Below, in pieces: positions 36,230 through 46,027 of a DNA stretch of 64,000 nt (position 1 is its first letter; each line of letters starts with the position of its first letter). Made by a program: the position numbers and the translations under genes. The DNA comes from Gallionella sp. (GTDB lineage: Bacteria > Pseudomonadota > Gammaproteobacteria > Burkholderiales > Gallionellaceae), in the NCBI GenBank assembly GCA_022340615.1, contig JAJDNO010000024.1, forward strand, positions 1-64,000, read 5' to 3'. Under the pieces are notes generated by a model. The model had not been told where the DNA came from, did not search any database, and saw nothing but the letters and a program-made list of their open reading frames with translations.

Positions 36230-37783
36230 TTATTCCTTGGCGTGTTCGACTTCCGATTTGGCAAGTTCCAGGATGTGCGCACGGCGTGCTTCAAGTTCGG
36301 CCTGTTCCGCCTGCTGTTGCGGTGTCAATGTCTGGCTGCCGGGGATACTCTCGGCTTGCACGGCCTTTTCCCTGGCCGCCAGCTTCTCCGCCTTTTCGCG
36401 CTTCTCCCGCTCGATGCGCTGCTCGTGAAACTCGTGTCGTTCTCTTGCCTGGTCCGCGAGCTGCTTGTCGTGCTCGCGCGCGCGAATCTCGCTCTTCGCA
36501 AACCGGTAATACTGCACCAGCGGGATGTGGCTCGGGCAGACATAGCTGCATGCGCCGCATTCGATGCAGTCGAACAGACTGAATGCCTGTGCCCTGCCAA
36601 ATTCCCTCGATTGTGCAAACCAGTACAAATCCTGCGGTTGCAGGTCCGCCGGACACACCTCGACACAGCGCGTGCAGCGTATGCACGGCATAGCCGGCGC
36701 GGGCGGCGGAAACAGCTTTTTGGATGCGGCGATGATGCAGTTGGTGGCCTTTACCAGCGGAACATGCACATCAGGCAGCGAAAAGCCCATCATCGGGCCG
36801 CCCATGATGTATCCGTCAGTGTCGGGCAGCGCGCCAGCCAGCGCAAGCAGCTCGGCAATCGGCGTGCCGATCAGTGCCTCGAAGTTCTGCGCATTGCGCA
36901 CGTTGCCGGTGACGGTGACAATGCGCGACAGCAGCGGTTCGCCCAGCGCGAGCGCGCGATGCACGGTAAAGGCGGTAGCAATGTTGAAGCATTGCACGCC
37001 GATATCGGTGGGCAGTTTTCCGGAGGGCACCTCCAGCCCGGTCATCACGCGGATCAGCTGTTTCGCGCTGCCTCCCGGATAGATCGTCGGAATCGCAATC
37101 GCCTCATGGTTCAGTGCACTGTCACTGATCGCCTGCTGCAGCGCGGCGATCGCGTCCGGCTTGTTGTTCTCGATGCCGTACAACACCTCATCCGCATCCA
37201 GCAATTGGCGCAGCAGCTCCGCACCCTGCACGATATCAGCGGCGCGCTCGCGCATCAGCATGTCGTCGCAGGTGATAAACGGCTCGCATTCCGCACCGTT
37301 CAGAATCAATGTGCCGACCTTTCCGGCCCCGATGCGCAGTTTGACGTCGCTGGGAAAGGCCGCGCCGCCCAGCCCGACCACGCCGGCCATGCGCAGCAGG
37401 TTCTGCAACTCGGCGGGGCTGCGCTCGCGGCAATTGACCGGCTTGCGCTCTATCCATTCTTCCCTGCCGTCCGGGATCAGCGTCGCGCAAAGATTCGGCA
37501 GGCCGGAAGGATGCGCGATCAATTGCATGTCGATCGCCGTAATCGTGCCAGAAGTCGGCGCGTGCACCGCGCTCGATACAAAGCCGTCCGGCATGCCGAT
37601 CAGCTGTCCCTTAAGGACATGGTCTCCGGCCTGCACAACCGGTTTTGCGGTTTCGCCTGCATGCTGTTGGAGCGGCACCACCAGCCTGGAAGGCAGCGGC
37701 GCACGCACGATCGCCGTCCGGGTGGATTGCTCCTTGTTGCTCGGCGGATGGATACCGCCGTGAAAGTGATGGAGCTTTCTCAA
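36230..37783 (-). CDS. rnfC: Electron transport complex subunit RnfC
   Basis: RnfC binds NADH, FMN and two [4Fe-4S] clusters on the cytoplasmic side. I set the start at TTG (37783), which overlaps the rnfB stop as TTGA and yields [14 protein letters not shown], the usual N-terminus, giving 517 residues. No ATG is available there. The flavin domain has [14 protein letters not shown] and [14 protein letters not shown]; the cluster motifs are [12 protein letters not shown] and [12 protein letters not shown]. The last 80 residues are a charged Ala/Glu/Lys-rich helix. This C-terminal extension is shorter than in E. coli. Confidence 0.93.
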   Translation of the reverse strand: MRKLHHFHGGIHPPSNKEQSTRTAIVRAPLPSRLVVPLQQHAGETAKPVVQAGDHVLKGQLIGMPDGFVSSAVHAPTSGTITAIDMQLIAHPSGLPNLCATLIPDGREEWIERKPVNCRERSPAELQNLLRMAGVVGLGGAAFPSDVKLRIGAGKVGTLILNGAECEPFITCDDMLMRERAADIVQGAELLRQLLDADEVLYGIENNKPDAIAALQQAISDSALNHEAIAIPTIYPGGSAKQLIRVMTGLEVPSGKLPTDIGVQCFNIATAFTVHRALALGEPLLSRIVTVTGNVRNAQNFEALIGTPIAELLALAGALPDTDGYIMGGPMMGFSLPDVHVPLVKATNCIIAASKKLFPPPAPAMPCIRCTRCVEVCPADLQPQDLYWFAQSREFGRAQAFSLFDCIECGACSYVCPSHIPLVQYYRFAKSEIRAREHDKQLADQARERHEFHEQRIEREKREKAEKLAAREKAVQAESIPGSQTLTPQQQAEQAELEARRAHILELAKSEVEHAKE

Positions 37784-38361
37784 CGCGCCGCCCCGGTTGC
37801 AGATATCTGGGCTGCTGCGGCGCCCGATGCCTGAAGCGGATACTTCCACTTCCAGTTGCTGATCTTTTCCTCGATCACCTGCATGCTGATGCAGTCCACC
37901 GGGCAGGGCGCAATGCACAGTTCGCAGCCTGTGCATTCCGCTGCAATCACGGTGTGCATCTGCTTGGCCGCGCCGACGATCGCATCCACCGGGCAAGCCT
38001 GGATGCAAAGGGTGCAGCCGATGCAGGTGGTCTCATCGATCAGTGCTATCGACTTCGGTTTGGGTGCGGCGGTATCGCTGCCGAATGGTTTGAATTCCAC
38101 GCCGAGAAGGTCAGCCAGTTTCTGTATTCCCTCTTCGCCGCCCGGCGGACAGCGGTTGATATCCGCCTCCCCTGCCGCGATGGCCGTTGCATAGGGCTTG
38201 CAACCGGGATAGCTGCACTGCCCGCACTGCGTCTGTGGCAGCACCGCGTCGATCTTGTCGACCAGCGGATTCCCTTCGGTGTGAAATTTGATCGCAGCAA
38301 ATCCAAGCACCGCGCCAAGCACGGTCGCAATCGCTGACATCACCAGCAAAGCGCTTAACAA
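37780..38361 (-). CDS. rnfB: Electron transport complex subunit RnfB
   Basis: RnfB is an iron-sulfur protein that takes electrons from or to ferredoxin. It has 193 residues if started at TTG (38361), six bases after GGGAAG. This keeps the full N-terminal membrane helix (about residues 2-24); the ATG seven codons later would shorten it. The Fe-S domain has [13 protein letters not shown] with the fourth Cys in NRCPPGG, then two ferredoxin motifs [12 protein letters not shown] and [12 protein letters not shown]. The 14-base gap to rnfA holds the ribosome binding site. Confidence 0.93.
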   Translation of the reverse strand: MLSALLVMSAIATVLGAVLGFAAIKFHTEGNPLVDKIDAVLPQTQCGQCSYPGCKPYATAIAAGEADINRCPPGGEEGIQKLADLLGVEFKPFGSDTAAPKPKSIALIDETTCIGCTLCIQACPVDAIVGAAKQMHTVIAAECTGCELCIAPCPVDCISMQVIEEKISNWKWKYPLQASGAAAAQISATGAAR

Positions 38362-38374
38362 TTGGTGCTTCCCA

Positions 38375-38950
38375 TTACTTGATCAATCCGGAGAATCCCA
38401 TGAAGGACAGGCTCATCAGTCCGGCAGTGACCATTGCGATCGCCGAGCCTTTGAAGATCACCGGAACATCCGCGCCTTCGAGCCGTTCGCGCATCGCGGC
38501 GAACAGCACCAGCACCATCGAAAATCCCAGCGCACCTCCCATGCCGAAGAAGATCGATTCGACGAAATTGTGTTTTGCCTGCACATTGAGCAGCGGAATA
38601 CCGAGCACCGCACAGTTGGTGGTGATCAGCGGCAAATAGATGCCCAGCACCTGGTGCAGCAACGGGCTGGTCTTCTGCACCACCATCTCGGTAAACTGCA
38701 CGATACCGGCGATCACCACGATGAACGACAGCGTGGTCAGGTATGAGAGTTCCGGGCCGAGCAGGTAATGGTTGATCAGGTAACTCGAACCCGATGCAAG
38801 GGTCAGCACGAAGGTGGTGGCTGCCCCCATGCCTATGGCGGTTTCCAGTTTTCTGGATACCCCCATGAACGGACACAAACCGAGAATCTTGACCATTACG
38901 ATGTTGTTCACAAACACCGCGCTGATGAGAATCAGCAGATATTCTGTCAT
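38375..38950 (-). CDS. rnfA: Electron transport complex subunit RnfA
   Basis: RnfA is a membrane subunit with six helices and 191 residues, homologous to RnfE. It starts [19 protein letters not shown] and includes [13 protein letters not shown] and [13 protein letters not shown], each with the Cys of the shared in-membrane cluster. ATG follows AAGGTC. It is the first gene of the run rnfABCDGE-nth, which I read as one operon. The 176 bases between it and kup should contain the promoter, but no convincing element was found. Confidence 0.95.
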   Translation of the reverse strand: MTEYLLILISAVFVNNIVMVKILGLCPFMGVSRKLETAIGMGAATTFVLTLASGSSYLINHYLLGPELSYLTTLSFIVVIAGIVQFTEMVVQKTSPLLHQVLGIYLPLITTNCAVLGIPLLNVQAKHNFVESIFFGMGGALGFSMVLVLFAAMRERLEGADVPVIFKGSAIAMVTAGLMSLSFMGFSGLIK

Positions 38951-39126
38951 TGCAAGACCTTAAACGAATCAGGCGCGGATTATCCCCTGATTCATATGCT
39001 GCTTCAACCTCGTTCGCGACATATGAATATACCTGGATGGCCTGCAATCGCACCGATTTTCTATCGGCCAGGTCTCGCAAGACATCAAGGCAATCGTGAC
39101 AACATAAACAGACAACAAGGCCTGAG

Positions 39127-40998
39127 TCAGATCTCGATCCGGGTCCCCATCTCGACGACCCGGTTGGCCGGAATATTGAAGAAATCTGTTGCGTTCATGG
39201 CATTTTTGGATAATGCCACGAACAGGCGCTCGCGCCATTTGGCCATGCCGGGCTTCGGACTGGAAACGATCAATGCGCGTGAAACAAAAAATGATGTGTC
39301 CATCATGTCGAAGGGCAACGCTTCTGAACCGCATAATTCCAGCGCAAATGGAATATCGGGGGTTTGCATGAATCCGTAGAACAATTTCACGCGATAGAAG
39401 TTTTTGCCAAGATCCTTGATCAGGAAACGATTGCCCCTTGTGACATAGGGCTTGTCCTCGACCACTACGGTCAGCAGTATGTTGCGTTCGTGCAGCACAT
39501 GGTTATGCTTCAGGTTGTGCAGCATGGCGGACGGCGCTCCGTCACCATCAGGGATCAGGAATACTGCCGTACCGCTCACTCTCGACATATCGTCAACACC
39601 GTCAATGATTGCCTGCAATGGAACCTTCAAGCGTGTGGTTTCATCAAGCAATAGTTTTCTGCCGCGCTTCCATGTGGTGAGCACAGTAAACGACACCAGT
39701 GCAACGCACAGCGGAAACCAGCCTCCTTGAGGAATTTTGAGGGTGTTGGCGGCAAAATAAGTCAAATCCACGATCAGCAACACCGAGATAACCGGAATGG
39801 CGACAAGCAATGGCCAGCGCCATAGCAGTACAGCGACAAAAGCGACCAGCAAAGTGTCTATCGCCATGGTTCCGGTAACGGCGATACCATATGCCGCGGC
39901 CAGATTACTCGAGCTTTGAAACGTGAATACCAGAAAAACCACCGCCAGATAAAGCGTCCAATTGGTAAATGGCGCATAGATCTGCCCTTGTGCTTTATCG
40001 GAAGTCTGGCGGATTTCCATACGCGGCAGGAAACCCATTTGCACGGATTGACTCGCTACGGAAAATGCCCCTGAGATAACGGCTTGCGAGGCAATGACCG
40101 TTGCGGCAGTAGCCAGCAGCACCATCGGAATCAGCGCCCCGGCGGGGCCAAGCAGATAAAACGGGTTGTCGATCGCTTCCGGATTATGCAGCAGCAACGC
40201 CCCCTGTCCGAAATAGTTCAACACCAGCGCAGGCATCACAAAGGAAAACCAGCTTAAACGGATCGGGAATTTACCAAAATGCCCCATGTCGGTATACAAC
40301 GCCTCACCGCCGGTAACGGCAAGAACGATGGCGCCAAGCGCCAGGAATGCAATGCGCGAGTCAGCGGTCAAAAAGCGCAAGGCATAAACAGGATTAAGCG
40401 CATATAAAACTTCCGGGCTCCGTGCGATGGCGATGACACCAAACACTGCAAGGCAGGTAAACCAGAGAATCATAATCGGGCCGAATGCAATTCCTACCGC
40501 CCCCGTGCCGCGCTTCTGGATGAAAAACAAACCGGTCAGAACGATCATGGTGACGGGCAGGATGTAGACGCTGAACTGGTTCGAAATAACCTCCAGACCT
40601 TCGACTGCAGACAGCACCGAAATCGCCGGCGTAATCATGCTGTCACCGAAGAATAATGCGGCTGCAAAAATACCGAGCGTGGTGACAAACCACTTCAACC
40701 CGGTTTTCTGTTCAGTTAGCCTGCTTACCAGGCCCAGCAATGACAACGATCCTCCCTCACCATTGTTATCCGCTCGCATCATGATGCCGACATATTTGAA
40801 TGACACCAGCAACATGATGGTCCAGAACATCACCGACAGCACGCCCAGGATGTTGGCAGCTATGACAGGGAGAGGATGAGAACCGGCAAAGGTAGCATGC
40901 AGCGCATACAGCGGACTGGTGCCGATATCGCCATATACCACGCCGATTGCTCCCAGCAAAAGGGGGGATAACTTCTGTTCTGCTTGTGTACTGCTCAT
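39127..40998 (-). CDS. kup: Low-affinity potassium transporter Kup
   Basis: Kup imports K+ with H+. It has 623 residues from the ATG at 40998. A dozen membrane helices are followed by a soluble C-terminal domain of about 180 residues. Family sequence includes [60 protein letters not shown] and the [10 protein letters not shown] motif. The end shows SFFVSRA and [20 protein letters not shown]. It is transcribed towards rnfA, with its own spacing on both sides. Confidence 0.96.
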   Translation of the reverse strand: MSSTQAEQKLSPLLLGAIGVVYGDIGTSPLYALHATFAGSHPLPVIAANILGVLSVMFWTIMLLVSFKYVGIMMRADNNGEGGSLSLLGLVSRLTEQKTGLKWFVTTLGIFAAALFFGDSMITPAISVLSAVEGLEVISNQFSVYILPVTMIVLTGLFFIQKRGTGAVGIAFGPIMILWFTCLAVFGVIAIARSPEVLYALNPVYALRFLTADSRIAFLALGAIVLAVTGGEALYTDMGHFGKFPIRLSWFSFVMPALVLNYFGQGALLLHNPEAIDNPFYLLGPAGALIPMVLLATAATVIASQAVISGAFSVASQSVQMGFLPRMEIRQTSDKAQGQIYAPFTNWTLYLAVVFLVFTFQSSSNLAAAYGIAVTGTMAIDTLLVAFVAVLLWRWPLLVAIPVISVLLIVDLTYFAANTLKIPQGGWFPLCVALVSFTVLTTWKRGRKLLLDETTRLKVPLQAIIDGVDDMSRVSGTAVFLIPDGDGAPSAMLHNLKHNHVLHERNILLTVVVEDKPYVTRGNRFLIKDLGKNFYRVKLFYGFMQTPDIPFALELCGSEALPFDMMDTSFFVSRALIVSSPKPGMAKWRERLFVALSKNAMNATDFFNIPANRVVEMGTRIEI

Positions 40999-41208
40999 GC
41001 CCCAACCGTTCACTTTGGAAGAATGCGGCGGCACTCTACGCCGGCGTTGCACCGAATGCAATCACCGCGAACTCATTCGCGGATTTTCCGGGAGTGCGGA
41101 TTAAGTGCTCCGAACCCCGGCCCTTTCAAATCGCATCGTGAAAAATTCGCGCATCATGGCGATCCGGGGCTTGATGTGGCCCGTGTTTCCGGCTACATCA
41201 AGCCGGCT

Positions 41209-41454
41209 TTACAGTTTGTTATGAGTACCGTCGCACAGCACGCCTTTGCCGCTGTGCTTGCAGCCGCAAAAATAGACTCCCTCCGATTTTTCGGCCTTGT
41301 ACTCAACCGGGGAAAATTCGCTTCCCTTGTGGCTGCCGTCGCAGAACGGCTGTGTCGCGCTTTTGCCGCAGGCGCACCACCAGTAGCTTTTCCCTGCCTC
41401 CACCTGGACTGGGTAGGGCCCCTTCTGTGCGATTACTGCTTGCTTGTCTGACAT
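41209..41454 (-). CDS. Dual CDGSH iron-sulfur domain protein
   Basis: An 81-residue protein with two CDGSH [2Fe-2S] motifs (C-x-C-x(n)-C-D-x2-H): CACGKSATQPFCDGSH near residues 27-42 and CGCKHSGKGVLCDGTH near residues 63-78. Each uses three Cys and one His, as in mitoNEET-like proteins, which carry redox-active, releasable clusters. A conserved WWCACG start precedes the first. The ATG follows a strong AAAGGAG. It lies about 105 bases downstream of a marR gene on the same strand, which suggests regulation by that protein. A role in iron-sulfur or redox handling is inferred. Confidence 0.92.
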   Translation of the reverse strand: MSDKQAVIAQKGPYPVQVEAGKSYWWCACGKSATQPFCDGSHKGSEFSPVEYKAEKSEGVYFCGCKHSGKGVLCDGTHNKL

Positions 41455-41560
41455 TTTGAAACTCCTTTAAGATTGAAACGACATGAAATTTCCTCCCGCT
41501 TTCAGGGCAGGAGGCCCTGCAAACACGTCACCCGGAAAATCCGCGGGATACGCAAAATTC

Positions 41561-42007
41561 TTATCGGCCTGAGACTTGGGCTTTTGCAAAGGCTTCCCGC
41601 AAGCTGCTCAGACTGTCGCCGATTTCGGCCAGTTCCTTCTCCGAAAATTGCGCAAAAGCGCGCCGCATATGCGCAAGCTGCGCCGGAAAGACGCTTGCAA
41701 AAAGTTTTTCCCCTTGCGCGGTGAGTTGGATGATCTGGCATCGTCCGTCGCCGGGGAAAGCGCTCCGCCGCACCAGCTTCTTGTCCACCAGACGGTCCAC
41801 CACTCCGGTCAGCGTGCCTTTGGTGATCAGTGTCTTTTCTCCCAATTCCCTGCTGGTCATGCCTGCCGTGTTGCCCAGGGTGGCGATAATGTCGAATTGC
41901 GCCGGCGTCAGTCCCGTCGATCGCACATGCGCAGAGGAATAAGCTTCAAACGCCTGGTAAGTGCAGGACAGTTCGCGGAGCAGCGACAGAAATTTCGGGG
42001 AACGCAT
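41561..42007 (-). CDS. MarR family transcriptional regulator
   Basis: A 148-residue winged-helix dimeric regulator, started at the ATG at 42007, inside the leader of a strong promoter. It shows LTPAQFDIIATLGNTAGMTSRELGEKTLITKGTLTGVVDRLVDKKLVRR (recognition helix KGTLTGVVDRL) and the wing SAFPGDGRCQIIQLT. No cysteine lies in the N-terminal region where OhrR-type sensors have one. A perfect 18-bp palindrome in its promoter spacer is probably its own operator. manC is divergent and CDGSH downstream. Confidence 0.9.
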   Translation of the reverse strand: MRSPKFLSLLRELSCTYQAFEAYSSAHVRSTGLTPAQFDIIATLGNTAGMTSRELGEKTLITKGTLTGVVDRLVDKKLVRRSAFPGDGRCQIIQLTAQGEKLFASVFPAQLAHMRRAFAQFSEKELAEIGDSLSSLREAFAKAQVSGR

Positions 42008-42035
42008 CAACAATCCGGCTGTTATAACCGGCGTG

Positions 42036-42064
42036 ATAATAGTTCTAATTAGAACTAATGTCAA
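42036..42064 (-). promoter_or_regulatory. marR promoter with palindromic operator in the spacer
   Basis: On the minus strand TTGACA (42064-42059) and TATTAT (42041-42036) are separated by 17 bases. The spacer is almost filled by the perfect palindrome TAGTTCTAATTAGAACTA at 42040-42057. A MarR dimer on that site would block RNA polymerase at this promoter, a standard autorepression design. Transcription would start near 42030, giving a leader of about 23 bases. Confidence 0.88.
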
Positions 42065-42093
42065 TTTCCCGATCCCGGCACGTAATGGATTTT

Positions 42094-42123
42094 TTGCTCA
42101 TCCTGCGTGTAACTCAGTACAAT
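42094..42123 (+). promoter_or_regulatory. Candidate manC promoter
   Basis: TTGCTC (42094-42099) and TACAAT (42118-42123) are 18 bases apart on the plus strand, 37 bases before the manC start. The match is moderate. It lies just outside the MarR palindrome (42040-42057), so control of manC by MarR from that site would be indirect at best. Confidence 0.45.
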
Positions 42124-42159
42124 CGCGCGGACGAACATCAATATGCCTGTGGTTACCCT

Positions 42160-43581
42160 ATGAAATTGATCCCGACGATCCTGTGCGGCGGAGCAGGCTC
42201 CCGGCTCTGGCCGGTATCCCGCGAACTGCACCCCAAACCGTTCATCCGCCTGGCGGACGGGCAGAGCCTGCTGCAAAAAGCCTGGCTGCGCGGCGTGACC
42301 CTGCCGAATGTCGCGGAGACGCTCACCGTTACCAACCGCGAGCTCGTGTTCAAGACCGAAGATGAGTACCGCGAGATCGCAGGCGACCACCACAGGAATC
42401 TCGCCAACAGCTTCATCCTCGAACCTTTCGGACGGAACACCGCTCCCGCGATAGCTGCGGCTGCGCTGCACGTGGCTGCGAGCCATGGCAAGGATGCGAT
42501 CCTGCTGGTGCTGGCCGCTGATCACCTGATCACAGACCAGCCCGCATTTGCGCAGGCCGTGGCGCAGGCCGTGCAATTGGCCACACAGAAAAAACTGGTC
42601 ACTTTCGGCATCAAGCCCAGCTCAGCCGAAACCGGCTACGGCTATATCGAGGCGGACGGCAACTCGGTCGTGCGATTTGTCGAAAAGCCCAGCCTTGAAA
42701 CGGCCCGCCAGTATCTGGCCTCCGGCAACTTCCTGTGGAACTCGGGCATGTTCTGCTTCACGGCGGGAACCATGCTGGCCGAAATGCAGCTGTATTGCCC
42801 GGAAATTCTCGACCAGACCCGAACCTGTCTGGAACAGTCACGACGTGCCGAAGGAAAAAGCTACACACAGATCGAACTCGACCCGGAATCGTTCAGCCGC
42901 GTACCGGACGACTCCATCGACTATGCCGTGATGGAAAAGTCCGGCAACGTCGCCGTGGTACCGTGCAGCATCGGCTGGAGCGATATCGGATCGTGGAACG
43001 CAGTCGGCGAACTGACCCCGCCGGATGCCCACGGCAACCGGATTGCCGGCGAAGTCATGCTGCATGATGTCAGCAACTGCTATATCCAGAGCAGCCAGCG
43101 CATTGTCGGCGCGCTCGGGATCGACGGCCTGGTCGTTATAGACACCCCCGATGCGCTGCTGGTTGCGGATCGCAATCGCGTCCAGGACGTGAAACTTCTA
43201 TACGCGCACCTCAAGGCTGAAGGCCATGAAACGTACAAACTGCACACCACCGTGCATCGCCCCTGGGGGACCTATACCGTTCTGGAGGAAGGCCCGCGCT
43301 TCAAGATCAAGCGCATCGTGGTCAAGCCCGGCGGGCGACTGAGCCTGCAGATGCACCACCATCGCAGCGAGCACTGGGTTGTGGTCAGCGGCATGGCCAG
43401 GGTCGTCAACGGCGAGCAGGAGCTGTTCATCAATACTGACGAATCCACCTATATCCCGGCTGGACACAAACACCGCCTGGAGAATCCCGGCGTGGTCGAT
43501 CTGGTCATGATCGAGGTGCAAAGCGGTGAATACCTGGGCGAAGACGATATCGTGCGTTTCGAGGATATATACGGTCGCTGA
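42160..43581 (+). CDS. manC: Mannose-1-phosphate guanylyltransferase / mannose-6-phosphate isomerase
   Basis: This bifunctional type II PMI-GMP enzyme makes GDP-mannose for polysaccharides. It has 473 residues from the ATG at 42160. The pyrophosphorylase domain starts IPTILCGGAGSRLWPVSRE and shows PFGRNTAPAIA, the FVEKP motif and WNSGMF. The C-terminal cupin (isomerase) domain has PWGTYTVLEEG, KRIVVKPGGRLSLQMHHHRSEHW (metal site HHHRSEHW) and YIPAGHKHRLENPG. It stands alone, divergent to marR. The ribosome binding site is weak. Confidence 0.95.
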   Translation: MKLIPTILCGGAGSRLWPVSRELHPKPFIRLADGQSLLQKAWLRGVTLPNVAETLTVTNRELVFKTEDEYREIAGDHHRNLANSFILEPFGRNTAPAIAAAALHVAASHGKDAILLVLAADHLITDQPAFAQAVAQAVQLATQKKLVTFGIKPSSAETGYGYIEADGNSVVRFVEKPSLETARQYLASGNFLWNSGMFCFTAGTMLAEMQLYCPEILDQTRTCLEQSRRAEGKSYTQIELDPESFSRVPDDSIDYAVMEKSGNVAVVPCSIGWSDIGSWNAVGELTPPDAHGNRIAGEVMLHDVSNCYIQSSQRIVGALGIDGLVVIDTPDALLVADRNRVQDVKLLYAHLKAEGHETYKLHTTVHRPWGTYTVLEEGPRFKIKRIVVKPGGRLSLQMHHHRSEHWVVVSGMARVVNGEQELFINTDESTYIPAGHKHRLENPGVVDLVMIEVQSGEYLGEDDIVRFEDIYGR

Positions 43582-43657
43582 AGGTGCCGGTGTTTCAGCC
43601 CTGACGCATCAAGGTAACCCACCCCGGATCCAACCGCATCGGCTCCCTCCCCTGCAA

Positions 43658-44287
43658 TCAGTGGTACAGCGCCGGAAATCTTTCGCGCAAATGCTCCAGC
43701 TTGGGCAGGTCGTTGAAAACGATATAGGGCTGGAGCGGGTGCAACGCCAGATAATTCTGGTGATGCGCCTCGGCCGGGTAGAACTGCTTCAGCGGCACGA
43801 CCTGCGTGACGATGGGGTCTGAAAACGTGTGTGCGGCGGTGAGCTGCCGGATATAGTCCTGCGCGGTCTTGCGCTGTTTGTCGCTGGTATAGAAGACCAC
43901 CGAGCGATACTGGCTGCCGGTATCCGGTCCCTGGCGATTCAGCTGGGTCGGATCATGAGCCACGTTGAAAAATACCTGCAGCAGTTGCTGATAAGTAACC
44001 TGCGCCGGATTGAAATGAACGCGCACCGATTCGGCGTGGCCGGTGTTGCCCTGGCTCACCATCTCGTAATGCGCCGTATCAGCGGCACCCCCCGAATAGC
44101 CCGACACCACGTCGGTCACGCCCTTGACGTGCTTGAATACCGCATCCACTCCCCAGAAGCATCCCCCGGCGAATACCGCCGTTTCCTGAAGCGGTGCGGA
44201 GGCCGCGTTTGACAGCGGGACCATACCGAGAGCGACGCACAGGCCGGCGCTGAAAAAATAACGACGGATAATATTGATACTTAGCAT
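43658..44287 (-). CDS. msrA: Exported peptide methionine sulfoxide reductase A
   Basis: MsrA reduces the S form of methionine sulfoxide. It has 209 residues: a Sec signal peptide to about residue 30 (VPLSNAAS), then the catalytic GGCFWGVDAVF with the nucleophile Cys, GYSGG, NTGHAESVRV and TGSQYRSVVFY, and HHQNYLALHP near the end. The export signal makes it a periplasmic enzyme, unlike the common cytosolic MsrA. ATG follows a strong AAAGGAG, 18 bases after dipZ. It is the last gene of msrB-dipZ-msrA and should receive electrons from the thioredoxin domain of DipZ. Confidence 0.94.
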   Translation of the reverse strand: MLSINIIRRYFFSAGLCVALGMVPLSNAASAPLQETAVFAGGCFWGVDAVFKHVKGVTDVVSGYSGGAADTAHYEMVSQGNTGHAESVRVHFNPAQVTYQQLLQVFFNVAHDPTQLNRQGPDTGSQYRSVVFYTSDKQRKTAQDYIRQLTAAHTFSDPIVTQVVPLKQFYPAEAHHQNYLALHPLQPYIVFNDLPKLEHLRERFPALYH

Positions 44288-44305
44288 GATGACACTCCTT
44301 TAGAA

Positions 44306-46021
44306 TCAGCCGAAAGTAAACGCAAATGCATGGACACCGGGATCGAGAAACTCGATGCGAAAGGTGTGGACCCCGATCTTCCCGCGTTGCCGCACAAGCT
44401 GGTATAGCCTCTGCTCGCGAACCATGCCGTTGCCACGGGCATCGGTATCTGTCCCGTGGTTCGCACCGGGAGCCACACCGTCCAGCGTGACCCTGAAACG
44501 CACCGGTTTGCCGCCCGGCGAGCCCAGCACCAGATGCAGATCGCGGCCGCGGAAACGGTAACTGATCGAGCCGCCGGAAGTATGCAACACGCAGGATTCG
44601 CCTCCAACCAGCCATTCCCCGGCCAGAGCCCAATGATCCGCTTCAAGCTTGCGCGGCGCGCTGTAATTTGCCGCCCTGTCCTTGCTGACCGGCTCGGGCG
44701 AAGACAGATTCTGCTGGCGCGCATAGCCCAGGTAGGTTTCCGGCGAACGCGCACCGGCGGATGCCGCCTCCGTCGCGCCCGATCCCGCAACGTGCACCAG
44801 GCCGCCGGCCAGCACAATTTTGTCCTGATGCGCCTCCTCGAGCAGGGAGCGTATCATCCGCTCGGTTTCGTCATACGCGCCTTCGCCGAAGTGGTGTTCG
44901 CGGATCCGACCATTCGCATCTATCAGATAATGGGCGGGCCAGTACTGGTTGTTGTATGCATTCCAGACCGCATACCGGTTATCCATCACGACCGGATATT
45001 TGATGCCCAGATCGCTGATCGCCTGCCCGACATTGCGCGGATCCTTCTCGAACGCGAACTCAGGCGTGTGCACCCCGATGATGACCAGCCCCTGGTCGCG
45101 ATACTTCCGGTCCCAGGCTTTCAGATAGGGCAAGGTACGCAGGCAATTGATGCAGGAATAGGTCCAGAAATCCACCAGCACCACTTTGCCGCGCAGCGAC
45201 CCGCTGGCAAGCGGCGGAGAGTTGAACCACTTTGTCGCACCATCGAAAGATGGCATCAGCGGCAGACTGGCTTCAGCGGGCGTGGCGGATTGACGGACAG
45301 CGGCCGGCTTCGCCAGTTGCGCGATCAGCTTCTGTTCGGTCCCGGCCGTGTTCAAAAAGTCGAATTGCGCCAGGAAACGCGTATCCCAGCCCAGCGCAAT
45401 CGCGACCACTCCGGCCAGCACCGCGACGCCCAGTCCGCGCCGCAGCCATTCTTCCGCACCCAGCCCCCGCTTCATCAGGCTGAACACGCGTCCGCCGGCC
45501 AGCAGCGCCAGCGCCAGCGAAGATGCCGCGCCGGCCGCAAACACCAGCAGCAGCAACGCGCTGTGCAGATTCGCGCCGTTCAGCGCAGCGCCGGCCAGCA
45601 CCAGCCCGAGAATGGGTCCGGCGCAGGGTGCCCACAGGAACCCGACCGCGACGCCCAGCAGCAGCGAGCCCCTGATGCTGGATTCCCGGTCGGCGCGCTG
45701 TTGCAATCGGCCGCCGAACGCGACGAACGGGCGCATCATCCGATCCGCCAACGCCGGGAACACCAGCGCCAGCCCCATCAGCAATAGAAGCAGCATCGCC
45801 GCATAGCGGCCGTACTGGTTCAATGCAACCAGCCATGCACCTCCGACTGCCGCTAGGCTGGCCAGCACCGTGAAGGTCGCGGCCATGCCGATCAGGATCG
45901 GCAAACCGGAACGCCGGAACGACCTGTCCGAACGGGCAAAGATGAAAGGCAACACCGGCAGCACGCACGGGCTGAAAATGGTCAGCACGCCGCCGAGATA
46001 GGCCAGCACAAAGATCAGCAT
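44306..46021 (-). CDS. DipZ-like thiol reductase: CcdA-type membrane domain plus thioredoxin domain
   Basis: A 571-residue protein. Residues 1-220 form a CcdA/DsbD-beta-like membrane domain whose two functional Cys are in FSPCVLPVLPF and LWAPCAGPILG. Residues about 260-410 form a periplasmic thioredoxin/TlpA-like domain with active site CINCLRTLPYL and VHTPEFAFEKD. Residues about 430-571 are a beta-rich C-terminal domain as in mycobacterial DipZ. It lacks the N-terminal DsbD-alpha domain. In this operon it is the likely route for cytosolic reducing power to MsrA and MsrB outside the membrane. It starts seven bases after msrB. Confidence 0.9.
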   Translation of the reverse strand: MLIFVLAYLGGVLTIFSPCVLPVLPFIFARSDRSFRRSGLPILIGMAATFTVLASLAAVGGAWLVALNQYGRYAAMLLLLLMGLALVFPALADRMMRPFVAFGGRLQQRADRESSIRGSLLLGVAVGFLWAPCAGPILGLVLAGAALNGANLHSALLLLVFAAGAASSLALALLAGGRVFSLMKRGLGAEEWLRRGLGVAVLAGVVAIALGWDTRFLAQFDFLNTAGTEQKLIAQLAKPAAVRQSATPAEASLPLMPSFDGATKWFNSPPLASGSLRGKVVLVDFWTYSCINCLRTLPYLKAWDRKYRDQGLVIIGVHTPEFAFEKDPRNVGQAISDLGIKYPVVMDNRYAVWNAYNNQYWPAHYLIDANGRIREHHFGEGAYDETERMIRSLLEEAHQDKIVLAGGLVHVAGSGATEAASAGARSPETYLGYARQQNLSSPEPVSKDRAANYSAPRKLEADHWALAGEWLVGGESCVLHTSGGSISYRFRGRDLHLVLGSPGGKPVRFRVTLDGVAPGANHGTDTDARGNGMVREQRLYQLVRQRGKIGVHTFRIEFLDPGVHAFAFTFG

Positions 46022-46027
46022 GATGGA

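Noticed and set aside
35431-37834. Long plus-strand frames opposite rnfC and rnfD
   Set aside because: Antisense to well-supported genes; the products are Arg/Gln/His-rich without domains.
41503-41519. Hairpin CAGGGC-loop-GCCCTG between marR and the CDGSH gene as a terminator
   Set aside because: Short stem and no T-run on the minus strand; not enough to say that the two genes are transcribed separately.
43994-44020. Another GTAACC word, as a possible third ECF promoter
   Set aside because: No CGAA follows at 16 bases, and the site lies antisense inside msrA.
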